A stretch of 64,000 bases of DNA, taken from NCBI RefSeq assembly GCF_005434945.1, contig NZ_SKCH01000004.1, forward strand, positions 186,001 through 250,000. Direction: 5' to 3'. The notes under the pieces are model-generated. The model did no database searches. It was given only the letters and a program-made list of their open reading frames with translations, and was not told the DNA's origin. Below, one piece after another: positions 1 to 9,257 of this stretch (positions within the stretch are counted from its first letter, which is position 1; every line of letters begins with the position of its first letter). The translations under genes and the position numbers were made by a program. The stretch comes from Prescottella subtropica. GTDB taxonomy: Bacteria; Actinomycetota; Actinomycetes; Mycobacteriales; Mycobacteriaceae.

Positions 1-1
1 T

Positions 2-265
2 GCCGTCGGGGTGTTGCGGCAGATGATCCTCACCGAACCGGGGGAGCAACCGGATCGTGCGGAGGCGGCGCGGGTGCTGCGGACGGTGTCGTCGGGCATG
101 AAACCCGGACTGGTGGAGAACGCGGGACTGTCGGCGACCGTCGTGTTCGCGCAGATCCGTTCGCTGCTGGTGGATCTGCTGCAGGTGGCTGGACTGGGCC
201 GGATCTCGGCGATCGCGACGTTGCCGCCGACGGTCCCACAGCCCGCGTACCGGCCGGAGCCCTGA
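2..265 (+). CDS. C-terminal end of a FUSC/aromatic-acid-exporter-like membrane protein (5' truncated)
   Basis: An open frame runs in from the left edge and stops with TGA at 263-265, so only about 87 C-terminal residues are visible and the true start lies outside. The tail contains the stretch VVFAQIRSLLVDLLQVAGL, which resembles the end of the cytoplasmic domain of FUSC (fusaric acid resistance-like) integral membrane proteins, where an AQ-R-VDLL-GL pattern is common. The last ten or so residues are proline rich. No membrane segment falls inside the visible part. Assignment rests on this short motif alone; another membrane-linked family is possible. Confidence 0.5.
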   Translation, partial: AVGVLRQMILTEPGEQPDRAEAARVLRTVSSGMKPGLVENAGLSATVVFAQIRSLLVDLLQVAGLGRISAIATLPPTVPQPAYRPEP

Positions 266-276
266 CGCCTTTCCAT

Positions 277-296
277 ATATGCGAATGTATGCATAT
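277..296. promoter_or_regulatory. Candidate metal-sensor operator, ATATGC-N8-GCATAT
   Basis: A perfect 6-bp inverted repeat with an 8-bp spacer sits in an AT-rich island 29 bases before the CDF exporter start. Its size and AT-rich outer arms fit ArsR/SmtB-type metal-responsive repressor operators, which often control CDF genes in actinobacteria. No ArsR gene is in this window, so the regulator would be encoded elsewhere. Confidence 0.5.
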
Positions 297-324
297 GATG
301 GGCCGTCCGACGAGGAGGTCGATC

Positions 325-1260
325 ATGGGTGCAGGTCACGGGCACAGTCACGGCAACACCGCGAGCGCCGGGGGCGCCGGTCCGACGCCGACACGTATTC
401 GCAAGATGGTGTTCGCGCTCGTCATCCTGATCGGGTTCCTCGTCCTCGAAGTCGTCGTCGCGTTGGCGACCGGATCCCTCGCGCTGCTCGCCGACGCCGG
501 CCACATGCTCACCGACGTCGTCGGACTGTCGATGGGACTCGCCGCGCTGCTGCTGGCTCGGCAGGGCTCCACGGTTGCGGCCCGCACGTTCGGCTGGCAT
601 CGCGCCGAGGTGCTCACCGCGATGGCCAACGCCGTCCTGCTGCTCGGTGTCGCCGCGTTCGTCATGTACGAGGCGATCGGCCGGATCGGGGACGCCCCCG
701 ACATCCCCGGTGTCCCGATGATGCTCACCGCGGCCGCCGGCCTGGCCGCCAACATCGTCGTCATGCTGATGCTGCGCGCCGACGCCAAGGACTCGATCGC
801 GGTCCGCGGCGCCTACCTCGAGGTCCTCGCCGACACCGTCGGCAGCGTCGGAGTCCTCCTCGCCGGTGCCGCACTGGTGCTGTTCGACTGGACGTACGCC
901 GACATCGTCGTCGGTGTCCTCATCTCGCTGTGGGTGGTGCCGCGCGCCCTCACCCTCGCCGGTGCGGCGCTGCGGATCCTCACCCAGGCGTCCCCCGCGC
1001 ACATCGACGTCGACGCCGTCCGCGGCGACCTGCACGCGCTGCCCGGTGTCGCGGACGTCCACGACCTGCACGTGTGGACGCTCACCACCGGCATGGACGT
1101 CGCCACCGTCCACCTCACGATGGCGCCCGACACCGCCGACTCGCAGCGGGTGCTGGCCGCAGCCAAGACTGTGCTCGACGGGCACGGACTCGGTCACGCC
1201 ACCGTGCAGGTGGAGTCCGGCGCCGAGGGTTCCCGCTGCCAGGAGGACCTCACCTGGTGA
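325..1260 (+). CDS. CDF (cation diffusion facilitator) metal exporter
   Basis: Exports divalent metal (Zn, Cd or Co) from the cytoplasm by proton antiport in the CDF family. The 311-residue product begins with a short His/Gly stretch (GHGHSHG), followed by six predicted membrane segments. The two metal-site signatures are visible: LADAGHMLTD in the second transmembrane helix region and EVLADTVGS in the fifth. A cytoplasmic CTD-type domain with HVWTL follows. I chose the ATG at 325 because GAGGAGG lies 7-8 bases upstream; an earlier in-frame ATG at 289 would fall inside the candidate operator at 277-296. The gene overlaps the convergent PPOX gene by 11 bp at the 3' end. Substrate metal is not determinable. 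Confidence 0.9.
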   Translation: MGAGHGHSHGNTASAGGAGPTPTRIRKMVFALVILIGFLVLEVVVALATGSLALLADAGHMLTDVVGLSMGLAALLLARQGSTVAARTFGWHRAEVLTAMANAVLLLGVAAFVMYEAIGRIGDAPDIPGVPMMLTAAAGLAANIVVMLMLRADAKDSIAVRGAYLEVLADTVGSVGVLLAGAALVLFDWTYADIVVGVLISLWVVPRALTLAGAALRILTQASPAHIDVDAVRGDLHALPGVADVHDLHVWTLTTGMDVATVHLTMAPDTADSQRVLAAAKTVLDGHGLGHATVQVESGAEGSRCQEDLTW

Positions 1261-1711
1261 ACCGGGTGACCTCGCGGCCGGGACGCCACAGGTCGATGTG
1301 CATCCGGTTCTCGGCCACCGTCGTGAGGACCACCTCGTCGATGTCGAGGGTGAACACGTCGGCCGCGCCGATCTCCTCCGGGTAGGTGTCGGTGATCGCC
1401 CGCTTCTCGGCGCCGGTGAGCTCGCGGGCCCGCCCGGAGATCTTGGCGTCGCCGCCGACCATGTCGTGGTGGCCGGGATTGCTGTGCAGCGCGTACCGCG
1501 GGTCGAGCCGCAGGTCGAGCACCTTGCGGGCGCCGGGCATCGACCCGAGGACCAGTGCGCCGTCGTGCCGGTCGACCTCGGTGCCGCTCACCCGCGGGGA
1601 GCCGTCGGCCCGCAGCGTCGCGAGGACGTGATGCCGGTGCGCGGTCAGTCGCGCGTGGACGGCCTCGGCCAGTGCCGGGGCCGCGTCGGTGAATTCCTGC
1701 CAGGTTGCCAT
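1250..1711 (-). CDS. PPOX-class (split-barrel flavin/F420-binding fold) family protein
   Basis: A 153-residue protein with the pyridoxamine-phosphate-oxidase-like split beta-barrel pattern: an N-terminal helix, HVLATLRADGSPRVSGTEV (first strands), LGSMPGARKVLDLRLDPRYALHS, then KISGRARELT. This arrangement is typical of small actinobacterial PPOX proteins that bind FMN, F420 or haem; cofactor and substrate cannot be read off. Its 3' end overlaps the convergent CDF gene. It is transcribed in the same direction as the DUF389 gene (43 bases between them), so the two may be cotranscribed. Confidence 0.8.
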   Translation of the reverse strand: MATWQEFTDAAPALAEAVHARLTAHRHHVLATLRADGSPRVSGTEVDRHDGALVLGSMPGARKVLDLRLDPRYALHSNPGHHDMVGGDAKISGRARELTGAEKRAITDTYPEEIGAADVFTLDIDEVVLTTVAENRMHIDLWRPGREVTRFTR

Positions 1712-1754
1712 GCGCCCAGTGTGCAGGCCGCCACCGACAGCGCGCGCCCGGACG

Positions 1755-2717
1755 TCACAGCATGCGACGCCGGTGGTCCAGGGCGCGGGCGCGGCGCACC
1801 GACACCCGCGACCACACCTTCTGCTGGATCGCGAGTGTCACCCACCCGGCGAGCGCCATCCCGACCAGGTTGAGGACCAGTTGCAGCGTGCTGCCCCAGA
1901 TCTCGTGTCCCGCGCCGAATGCGATACCGAGGGCGATGTTGCCGGCGGCGGGCACTGTGGTCACCGAGATGAACACCCCGGACAGGCCGCCGAGTTTCGA
2001 CGACGTCAGCGACAGCACCCCGGCCGCGGCCGCGATCACCGCGACGATGAACGACCACTTGTCGGGGGTATAGATGAACGCGGTCTCCGGGCGCGGGCCG
2101 GTGACGTCGTCGATCGTCACCCAGCCCAGCAACCGGCCCGCCAGCGCGGCCACCGTCGCCGCCGCGATGGCGACTGCGAATCCGATCACGAGGGTGCGGA
2201 TCGCCGTGGCCAGCAACACGAACCGGCGCTTGACGAGGGCGACGCCGAGCGCCGCGATCGCCCCGAACTCGGGACCGAGGACCATCGCGCCGATGACGAG
2301 GATCTGCGAGTCGGTGACGATCGCGATCCCCGCCAGCAGCGTCGCCAGCGTCATGAAACTCAGGTACGTCCAGTTGAGTTCGACGTCGTCGTACGAGCGT
2401 TGCGCGACCTCGGCCCACACGACCGTGTCGGCGCTGCTGCCGGGGCTACCGAGTTCGGCATCGAGTCCGCTGCGGGACAACCACGTCGGCACGGGCGTGA
2501 TCTCGATGGTGCCGCGGTGGTGTAGTCCGGTCCCGCGCAACTTCTCGATCACGTCGTTGGCGACCTCGCGGGCGATGTCGGCGTGGATCAGGTCGCCGTG
2601 CGGCCGGATCGCGGCACCGCGGAGGACGGCGATACCGCTGACGGCAGGTTCGTCCTCGAGGATGCGGACGGCCTCGTCGGTGAGGTCGGCGGGGGCGAGG
2701 GTCCGCAGGTGCAGCAT
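1755..2717 (-). CDS. DUF389 integral membrane protein
   Basis: A 320-residue product. The first ~110 residues are a soluble domain; about six hydrophobic segments follow, starting at LNWTYLSFMTLATLLAGIA, with the conserved DSQILVIGAMVLGPEF stretch that characterises DUF389 (TIGR00341-like) proteins and a later SLTSSKLGGLSGVFISVTTVP segment. The biochemical role of this family is unknown. The C-terminus is short and basic (RRARALDHRRR). Start ATG at 2717. It diverges from the aminotransferase gene that starts at 2824. Confidence 0.85.
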   Translation of the reverse strand: MLHLRTLAPADLTDEAVRILEDEPAVSGIAVLRGAAIRPHGDLIHADIAREVANDVIEKLRGTGLHHRGTIEITPVPTWLSRSGLDAELGSPGSSADTVVWAEVAQRSYDDVELNWTYLSFMTLATLLAGIAIVTDSQILVIGAMVLGPEFGAIAALGVALVKRRFVLLATAIRTLVIGFAVAIAAATVAALAGRLLGWVTIDDVTGPRPETAFIYTPDKWSFIVAVIAAAAGVLSLTSSKLGGLSGVFISVTTVPAAGNIALGIAFGAGHEIWGSTLQLVLNLVGMALAGWVTLAIQQKVWSRVSVRRARALDHRRRML

Positions 2718-2809
2718 GGTCCCAGTGTGCCGGGCGGATCACGGTGGTGGTGGGAGGAGAAGACGGTGGCGCGCGGATCAATTCGCTTTCCCGGCCGCGG
2801 CGTCGCCGC

Positions 2810-2815
2810 TAGCAT
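2810..2815 (+). promoter_or_regulatory. -10 element TAGCAT for a leaderless aminotransferase mRNA
   Basis: TAGCAT matches the actinobacterial -10 consensus TANNNT and ends 8 bases before the ATG at 2824. Transcription would then begin at or next to the A of the ATG. No Shine-Dalgarno sequence precedes the start. Confidence 0.5.
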
Positions 2816-2823
2816 TGTCCGGC

Positions 2824-3738
2824 ATGGCGACCCCGCATCCGCACGTGTACTACGGTGACCGACTCGTTCCGGTGGCCGAGGCGACGCTCGGGGTCGCGAC
2901 GTCGGCGGTGTTGTACGGGCTGAGTGTCTACACCGTCTTCCCGGTGCACGTCGACGGCCCGTCCCGGACCGCGTTCCGGCTGGCAGACCACTATCGGCGG
3001 CTCGTCGAGTCGTGTCGCATCATCGGCATCGACCGATTCGAGGGTGACTGGAACTTCGGCCGGTTCGTCTCCGCCGCAAAAGAACTCGTGGACGCGAACG
3101 CGCCCGAGTCGGACGTGTTCGTGCGCGCCACCGTGCACGTCGACGAGTCGATCCCCGGCACCCGGGTCCGCGGCTGTCGGACCGTCGTCAGCATGTTCGT
3201 CTACGACGCGGTCCCGATCGTCCCGCAGGACGGTATGCGGCTGAAGACCAGCACGTGGCGCCGGATCCCCGACGCGGCGATCCCGTCGCGCGCCAAGGTC
3301 AACGGCGCGTACGTCAATTCGGTGCTGGCCAAGCAGGACGCGATCGACGCCGGCTACGACGACGCGATCTTCCTCGACGGCGCCGGTCACGTGTGCGAGC
3401 TCAGTGCCGCGAACATCTTCCTGGTGCGCGGCGGCACCCTGATCACCCCCGACGTCTCGTGCGACATTCTCGACGGCATCAACCGACGCACCCTGCTCAC
3501 CCTGGCCGGAGAGGACGGGATCCCGGTGGTGGAGCGGACCGTCGACCTCACCGAGCTGTACATCGCCGACGAGGTGTTCGTCACCGGTACGTCGGCGGGG
3601 GTGGCGCCGGTCGTCGAGGTCGACGGCCGTGTCGTCGGCGACGGGACGCCGGGCCCGGTGTGCGAGGCGCTGCGCAAACGGCACGCGTCGGCGCTCCGAT
3701 CGGACGAACTGCACGGCTGGGTCACGAATCTCCCGTAA
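2824..3738 (+). CDS. Class IV (fold type IV) PLP-dependent aminotransferase, branched-chain/ADC-lyase-like
   Basis: A 304-residue fold-type IV PLP enzyme related to IlvE, D-amino-acid aminotransferase and aminodeoxychorismate lyase. The PLP lysine is expected in SRAKVNGAYVNSVLAKQDA, followed by the family signature GYDDAIFLDGAGHVCELSAANIFLV and the phosphate-binding FVTGTSAGVAPV. Length fits the family. The start ATG follows a -10-like TAGCAT by 8 bases and has no ribosome site, suggesting a leaderless mRNA. A long frame continues upstream, but that part lies antisense to the DUF389 gene. Exact substrate is uncertain: IlvE-like branched-chain transamination or 4-amino-4-deoxychorismate lysis. 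Confidence 0.85.
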   Translation: MATPHPHVYYGDRLVPVAEATLGVATSAVLYGLSVYTVFPVHVDGPSRTAFRLADHYRRLVESCRIIGIDRFEGDWNFGRFVSAAKELVDANAPESDVFVRATVHVDESIPGTRVRGCRTVVSMFVYDAVPIVPQDGMRLKTSTWRRIPDAAIPSRAKVNGAYVNSVLAKQDAIDAGYDDAIFLDGAGHVCELSAANIFLVRGGTLITPDVSCDILDGINRRTLLTLAGEDGIPVVERTVDLTELYIADEVFVTGTSAGVAPVVEVDGRVVGDGTPGPVCEALRKRHASALRSDELHGWVTNLP

Positions 3739-3794
3739 CCGGCAACCGCCGGATCGGGTAGTGAACTACCTAGACCCCCACGCGTTCGCATACC

Positions 3795-3800
3795 TAGCGT
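3795..3800 (+). promoter_or_regulatory. -10 element TAGCGT for the chorismate mutase gene
   Basis: TAGCGT fits TANNNT and ends 7 bases before ATG 3808, as for a leaderless transcript. The GGAGG just before the ATG is only 2 bases away, too close for normal ribosome binding. Confidence 0.45.
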
Positions 3801-3807
3801 GGAGGAC

Positions 3808-4113
3808 ATGACCAGCGCACAGGTTTCGAGCGTGTCGACGAGCCTGATGGCCGATCGTCAACCGGCCGTCGACATCGAGCAACTCCGCGGTGAGATCGAT
3901 CTCCTGGACACACAGATCCTCGCGGCGATCCAGCGGCGCACCGAACTGTCCCGTCAGATCGGTGAGATGCGCATGCACGACGGCGGCACCCGACTGGTGC
4001 ACACCCGGGAAATGAGTGTGCTGTCGCGCTTCGACGACCTGGGACCGGAGGGGCACACGCTCGCGTTGCTGCTGCTCCGGCTCGGACGGGGACGCCTGGG
4101 TCATGCCATGTGA
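3808..4113 (+). CDS. Chorismate mutase, AroQ type, intracellular
   Basis: Converts chorismate to prephenate, the branch point to phenylalanine and tyrosine. The 101-residue product matches the small all-helical AroQ-delta subclass typified by M. tuberculosis Rv0948c: IDLLDTQILAAIQRRTELSRQIGEMRM, then the GGTRLVHTREM loop and a C-terminal LLLRLGRGRLGH tail. In mycobacteria that tail (RLGH) contacts DAHP synthase AroG, which activates the mutase; the same tail here suggests the same partnership. No signal peptide, so cytosolic. I prefer ATG 3808 (leaderless pattern) over the in-frame GTG at 3799. The stop codon forms the base of a long hairpin. Confidence 0.9.
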   Translation: MTSAQVSSVSTSLMADRQPAVDIEQLRGEIDLLDTQILAAIQRRTELSRQIGEMRMHDGGTRLVHTREMSVLSRFDDLGPEGHTLALLLLRLGRGRLGHAM

Positions 4114-4162
4114 CCGCACCCGCCTCGGCCCGAAACCGTGCGGGCCGGGGCAGGTGCGGTCA
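4111..4162. terminator. Long bidirectional hairpin between convergent genes
   Basis: A 22-bp stem with two mismatches and an 8-nt loop: the left arm (4111-4132) starts with TGACCGCACC and the right arm (4141-4162) ends with GGTGCGGTCA. It begins on the chorismate mutase stop codon and ends 7 bases before the protease gene stop, so it can serve both genes. No U-tract follows, as is usual in actinobacteria. Confidence 0.8.
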
Positions 4163-4168
4163 CTGGAG

Positions 4169-4945
4169 TCACCGCCAGAACTGCATGAGATAGCTGCCGA
4201 ACGCGGCGTACACGTCCGGGATCCCCGACAGGCCGAAGATCGTGTAGATCGCGTCGAAGAACGCGGTGTTGATCTGCGGCACGAACAGCAGCGCGATGAG
4301 CAGCAGCAGCCCGTACGGCTTGACCTTGTCCAGTGACGCGCGCGTCGACGCCTTCAGATGCGGTTCGAGCGCCGCGTACCCGTCGAGGCCCGGGACCGGC
4401 AGCAGATTCAGGATCGCCGCCATCACCTGCAGGAACGCCAGGAAACTCAGGCCGTACCAGAACACCCGGTGTTCGCTCTCGACCCCGAACAGGCGAACGA
4501 TCGCCAGCAGCACGACCGCGGCGACCATGTTGACGGCCGGACCGGCGAGTGCCACCCGGGTCCGGGTGCGCGGCGGCATCGACCACGTGTTCAGGTAGAC
4601 CGCACCACCGGGCAGGCCGATGCCGCCGAGCGCGAGGAACAGCACCGGCAACCCGATCGACAGCAGCGGCTGCGTGTACCTGCGCGGGTCGAGGGTGAGA
4701 TAGCCGCGCAGGACGACGTCGTGGTCACCGGCCCGCCACGCGAGATACGCGTGCGCGAACTCGTGCAGGCACAGGGTGACGACCCAGCCGGCGACGACCA
4801 GCAGGAACACCCCGATCCGGCCGGACGACGGGTCGCTGCCCGCCCGCCAGGCGAGGACACCGCCGGCGACGGCGACCGCGACGATACCGAGGAAGACGGG
4901 ACTCGGCCGGACCGCTGCGGACCGGGTCCGAGATTCGGGGAACAT
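4169..4945 (-). CDS. Site-2 protease family (M50) intramembrane metalloprotease, Rip2-like
   Basis: A 258-residue polytopic membrane protein. The zinc motif HEFAH (HExxH) lies in the second hydrophobic segment and the third ligand motif NLLPVPGLDG (NxxPxxxLDG) about 120 residues later, the hallmarks of S2P/M50 proteases that cut membrane-anchored substrates. The neighbourhood (Rv0358-like gene, then divergent purA) is the same as that of M. tuberculosis Rv0359 (Rip2). No PDZ domain is present, as expected for this short subgroup. It follows the Rv0358-like gene on the same strand by 66 bases, likely an operon. Substrate unknown. Confidence 0.9.
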   Translation of the reverse strand: MFPESRTRSAAVRPSPVFLGIVAVAVAGGVLAWRAGSDPSSGRIGVFLLVVAGWVVTLCLHEFAHAYLAWRAGDHDVVLRGYLTLDPRRYTQPLLSIGLPVLFLALGGIGLPGGAVYLNTWSMPPRTRTRVALAGPAVNMVAAVVLLAIVRLFGVESEHRVFWYGLSFLAFLQVMAAILNLLPVPGLDGYAALEPHLKASTRASLDKVKPYGLLLLIALLFVPQINTAFFDAIYTIFGLSGIPDVYAAFGSYLMQFWR

Positions 4946-5011
4946 GCCTGCCAGTATCCCGGCCGCGACGCATCCCGGCTGCGGCGCATTCCGGCTGCGG
5001 TGCCGAGGCGA

Positions 5012-5686
5012 TCAGGCCGCGTAGACGAGCAGCCAGTCCTGGTCGTACCGGTAGAACGTCGACCGTTTGACCGAGCGTGGCGTCTTGACGCCGTCCCGTG
5101 TCACCACTGCCGACGGCGACCCGAGTTGCGCGGCCCGACCGGTGAGCCACCGGTGACCGCCGAACCACCGGCGCTTGTCGACGGTCGCCCGCAGGCCGGG
5201 CAGCTCCGGGGTCGGGACGATACGGATACCCGGGACGGTGCCGGAGAACAGTCGCGCGTCGTCGACGTACACCTCGCCGACCAGTTCACCGGCGTGTTCG
5301 GAGCCGTAGATGCGGGCCTCGCCGACCAGGGCGATACCGGCGTCGTCCCGGATGAGCGGCAGCGGCCGCGCCCGGCCCGACACCGCGATCGTCGCGGCCT
5401 TCGATCCGGTCCGCAGCCCGTACGCGTGGGTGGCGTCGGTGCGTTCCTCGGGCACGTACGCCAGTTCGATGTGCAACCGTTCGGTGCGCATCAGCCGGGT
5501 CAACGCGGCCGCGAGGGCGGCATCCCCGCCGACGACGACCAGTCGTGGACCCTCGACCGTCTCGAGCCGGGCGAAGACCTCGTCGAGGTCGTCCTTCTCG
5601 GGGATCGCGGGTGCGGTGAACACGTCGAGCGAGCGCAGCGCCAGCGGTAGCGGTGCATCGCCGCACTTGAGCACTACGGGCGTCAT
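5012..5686 (-). CDS. Conserved hypothetical protein, Rv0358-like
   Basis: A 224-residue soluble protein without a signal peptide or clear known domain. Visible features: a Rossmann-like RLVVVGGDAALAAALTRLM segment near residue 50, IELAYVPEER, and a C-terminal WFGGHRWLTGRAAQL. The GGD pattern is reminiscent of diacylglycerol/NAD-kinase folds, but the remaining signatures of those are not evident, so no function is claimed. Position between a Rip2-like protease and divergent purA equals that of M. tuberculosis Rv0358. Start ATG 5686 is supported by AGGAG 7 bases upstream. Probably transcribed with the protease gene. Confidence 0.75.
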   Translation of the reverse strand: MTPVVLKCGDAPLPLALRSLDVFTAPAIPEKDDLDEVFARLETVEGPRLVVVGGDAALAAALTRLMRTERLHIELAYVPEERTDATHAYGLRTGSKAATIAVSGRARPLPLIRDDAGIALVGEARIYGSEHAGELVGEVYVDDARLFSGTVPGIRIVPTPELPGLRATVDKRRWFGGHRWLTGRAAQLGSPSAVVTRDGVKTPRSVKRSTFYRYDQDWLLVYAA

Positions 5687-5888
5687 TCGGGCACTCCTTG
5701 CTGATCTCCGGGCTGTCACGCCACAGCGGCGGCGACCGGACGGTCCGTGACAGGGACGATCCGGCGCGCGCAAGGGCGTTTCGATGTCTACCCGAATCCG
5801 GGGCGGCGCCGCAAACGGTCCGACGGCGCAGATGTCCGGTCCGAACGGGTTTCGAGGACTCGCAGGCCGGACGACCACCGGTCTCGAC

Positions 5889-5894
5889 TAGACT
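5889..5894 (+). promoter_or_regulatory. -10 element TAGACT of the purA promoter
   Basis: TAGACT in the 289-bp gap 5687-5975 predicts a start near 5901 and a 75-nt leader to purA. The rest of the gap shows no coding potential; I see no purine-type riboswitch or PurR box in it. Confidence 0.4.
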
Positions 5895-5915
5895 GTGCGT
5901 CCGGCCACTGCCTGA

Positions 5916-7265
<1,350 letters not shown>

Positions 7266-7303
7266 CACCCGCCGGAGCGGTCCGGTGGATCGGCTCACTT
7301 TTT

Positions 7304-7356
7304 CAGCTGAAGGGACCCTTCGTTCGCTCCTGGCGCACGAAGGGTCCCTTCAGCTG
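7304..7356. repeat. Dispersed palindromic repeat, copy A (terminator-like)
   Basis: Arms CAGCTGAAGGGACCCTTCGT (7304-7323) and its complement (7337-7356), with inner pairing to a 5-nt loop TCCTG. It lies between convergent purA and the DUF488 gene, ending 1 base before the latter's stop. The same family recurs at 8562-8612 and 20908-20962. Each arm holds a smaller palindrome, AAGGGACCCTT. Confidence 0.9.
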
Positions 7357-7357
7357 T

Positions 7358-7900
7358 TCACGGGGCGGCGCTGTCCGGCACGAGATCCCAGTACACCTGC
7401 CCGTCGCGTACCCGGGCGCCGGCGGCCGGCACGTGTGCGGTGCAGCGGCCACCCGGCAGGATGTGTTGCACGTTCTCGTCGTGGAGGAGGACAGCGACGT
7501 CGGCGACGAGTCGGCGATGGCATCGCCACCACACGCTTTCGCTGCACAGCATGACGGTCGGTGACCGTCGCGCCTGCTCCAGCAGTCGCGCGAGGCCGTC
7601 CCGGAACTCGTCGGTGCGGGTGTGGGCGGCGTAGGCGGCGAACTGCGGCACCCGCCACCACGGGTCCTCCACCGGCCGCCCGGGTTCCAGGCGTCGGCGC
7701 CCGCCGAGCGCGACGTCGTGGTGGTAGTCGAGGCCGGCGTCCGGGAGCCAACCGGCCATCGCGTCGCGGCTCATGCCGGGATTGCGGCGACTGCCGGGGA
7801 AGCGTCGGACGTCGACGACGGTCTCGACGCCGGCCGACCGGAGCAGGTCGGTCAGTTCGACGGGTGTGAGGCGTCCGTGCCCCACCGAGAACAGCGGCAC
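7358..7900 (-). CDS. DUF488 family protein
   Basis: A 180-residue cytosolic protein of unknown function. It shows the DUF488 hallmarks: N-terminal LFSVGHGRLTPVEL, VVDVRRFPGSRRNPGMS, and the cysteine-containing CSESVWWRCHRRLVADVAV. The paired Cys/His in that last segment suggests a nucleotide, metal or thiol function, but none is established to my knowledge. GTG start at 7900. It diverges from the gene at 7945; its 3' end abuts repeat copy A. Confidence 0.9.
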   Translation of the reverse strand: MPLFSVGHGRLTPVELTDLLRSAGVETVVDVRRFPGSRRNPGMSRDAMAGWLPDAGLDYHHDVALGGRRRLEPGRPVEDPWWRVPQFAAYAAHTRTDEFRDGLARLLEQARRSPTVMLCSESVWWRCHRRLVADVAVLLHDENVQHILPGGRCTAHVPAAGARVRDGQVYWDLVPDSAAP

Positions 7901-7931
7901 CGCTCCAGGCTCTCACAGAGCGGGGCGGCGA

Positions 7932-7937
7932 TACGAT
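7932..7937 (+). promoter_or_regulatory. -10 element TACGAT for the gene at 7945
   Basis: TACGAT ends 7 bases before ATG 7945, matching the leaderless pattern seen throughout this window. The divergent gene starts at 7900, so both promoters share a 44-base gap. Confidence 0.5.
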
Positions 7938-7944
7938 CAGCCGC

Positions 7945-8550
7945 ATGGCACTTCTGTACGACGCGACGCTGTCGCCCACGAAACCCGAACTGGTCGCGGC
8001 CTGGCTGCCGGTGGCGCCGTACGGGCTCGCGCCGACGGCACCGATCGAGATGGTCGGCGCGTTCCGCTTCGACGATCCGGCGGGAGAGGTGGGCATCGAG
8101 ACACATCTCGTGCGGGTCGACGGGGCGACGATCCAGGTGCCGCTGACGTACCGGTCGGCGCCGCTCGTCGGCGCCACCGTGGTCGCCGAGATGGAACATT
8201 CGGTACTCGGCCGCCGCTACGTCCACGACGCCACCACCGACCCGGTGTACGTGCAGCAGGTGATCGCGGCGATCGCCGACGCCGGACACGAGGCGGAGCA
8301 GTATGTGCACGTCGGCGATGCTGCGCCGCAACGGATTCCGAGCAGTGTGCACGTGTCGGGGAGCGGTGCGCCAGGTGTTGCGCTGCCCGACACCACACAT
8401 CTGCATGTCGCCCTCGACGGCACCGACACCGTCGTCGAGGCCACGGGCGTGACCGTTGTCGTGCACCACCGGCCCCTCGACTCGGCCGACGGCCCCGCAC
8501 TACTGGGCGAGTGGTCCGGTGGCGGCGGGGTGCTGGCGTCCCTGCGCTGA
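7945..8550 (+). CDS. Maltokinase N-terminal-cap-like domain protein
   Basis: A 201-residue cytosolic protein resembling the standalone N-terminal cap domain of actinobacterial maltokinases (Pep2/Mak), here without the kinase domain. Typical features are the opening ALLYDATLSPTKPELVAAWLP, HLVRVDGATIQVPLTYRSAPL, and MEHSVLGRRYVHDATTDPVYVQQV. Such standalone proteins are common in actinobacteria, often annotated hypothetical; their substrate is unknown. The mRNA appears leaderless (TACGAT 7 bases before ATG). The gene ends 11 bases before repeat copy B. Confidence 0.75.
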   Translation: MALLYDATLSPTKPELVAAWLPVAPYGLAPTAPIEMVGAFRFDDPAGEVGIETHLVRVDGATIQVPLTYRSAPLVGATVVAEMEHSVLGRRYVHDATTDPVYVQQVIAAIADAGHEAEQYVHVGDAAPQRIPSSVHVSGSGAPGVALPDTTHLHVALDGTDTVVEATGVTVVVHHRPLDSADGPALLGEWSGGGGVLASLR

Positions 8551-8561
8551 CCTGCCCCGAC

Positions 8562-8612
8562 AGCTGAAGGGACCCTTTGTGTGCTCCAGGCGCACAAAGG
8601 GTCCCTTCAGCT
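8562..8612. repeat. Dispersed palindromic repeat, copy B (terminator-like)
   Basis: Left arm 8562-8584 begins AGCTGAAGGGACCCTTTG, loop TCCAG (8585-8589), right arm 8590-8612. It separates the maltokinase-cap gene from the convergent MBL gene. Compared with copy A, the C-to-T change in the left arm is compensated by G-to-A in the right arm, so pairing is preserved. Confidence 0.9.
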
Positions 8613-8630
8613 CGAAAGGGGGGAGCGGGA

Positions 8631-9257
8631 TCAGTGCCCGCGCGCAATCCATTCCTCGAGGTGTGGTGATTCGGCGGCGAGGGTGGTGCCGTCGCCGTGG
8701 CCGGTGTGGACGCGGGTGTCGGCGGGCAGGGCGAACAGTGTGTCCCGGATCGACCCGATGATCGTCGGGAAGTCCGAGTAGGAGCGTCCGGTGGCGCCGG
8801 GTCCGCCGGAGAACAGGGTGTCGCCGGAGAAGAGGTCCCCGGCCTCGGGCAGGTAGAGGCAGGTGGATCCGGGGGAGTGTCCGGGGGTGTGCAGGGCCTG
8901 GATATCGGTGCCCGCCACCGTGATCCGTTGCCCGTCCTCGAGTGCGAGGTGCTTCACGCCGGGATGGGTCATGTCCCACAGCACGTCGTCGGCGGGGTGC
9001 AGGTAGATGGGGGCGTCCAACTGCTGTGCGAGTTCGGGTGCGACGGTGACGTGGTCGTTGTGGCCGTGGGTGCACACGATCGCGACCACCCGGCGGCCGG
9101 CGACGGCGTCGACGATCGGTTGTGCGGTGTGGGCGGCATCGACGATCACGACCTCGTCGTCGTCACCGATCAGCCAGATGTTGTTGTCGACGTCCCAGGT
9201 TCCGCCGTCGAGTGCGAACGTGCCGGATGTGACGACCCGGTCGACGCGGAGGCTCAC
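8631..9257 (-). CDS. Metallo-beta-lactamase-fold hydrolase, likely S-formylmycothiol pathway partner
   Basis: A 208-residue MBL-fold hydrolase with the zinc motif THGHNDH (HxHxDH), later ligands in [10 protein letters not shown] and [17 protein letters not shown], and a C-terminal VHTGHGDGT. It resembles glyoxalase II-type thioester hydrolases. It overlaps the 3' end of mscR by four bases (GTGA), the same pairing as M. tuberculosis Rv2259-Rv2260. Inference: it hydrolyses the S-formylmycothiol made by MscR, or a related mycothiol thioester. GTG start at 9257. Confidence 0.85.
   Translation of the reverse strand: MSLRVDRVVTSGTFALDGGTWDVDNNIWLIGDDDEVVIVDAAHTAQPIVDAVAGRRVVAIVCTHGHNDHVTVAPELAQQLDAPIYLHPADDVLWDMTHPGVKHLALEDGQRITVAGTDIQALHTPGHSPGSTCLYLPEAGDLFSGDTLFSGGPGATGRSYSDFPTIIGSIRDTLFALPADTRVHTGHGDGTTLAAESPHLEEWIARGH

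Noticed and set aside
279-1873. Long Arg-rich open frames antisense or out of frame to the CDF, PPOX and DUF389 genes
   Set aside because: Their composition (Arg, Pro, Gly, His runs) is that of shadow frames in GC-rich DNA, and they overlap fully supported genes.
2074-2823. N-terminal extension of the class IV aminotransferase frame by 250 codons
   Set aside because: The extension lies antisense to the DUF389 gene, has poor codon bias, and the family N-terminus begins at 2824.
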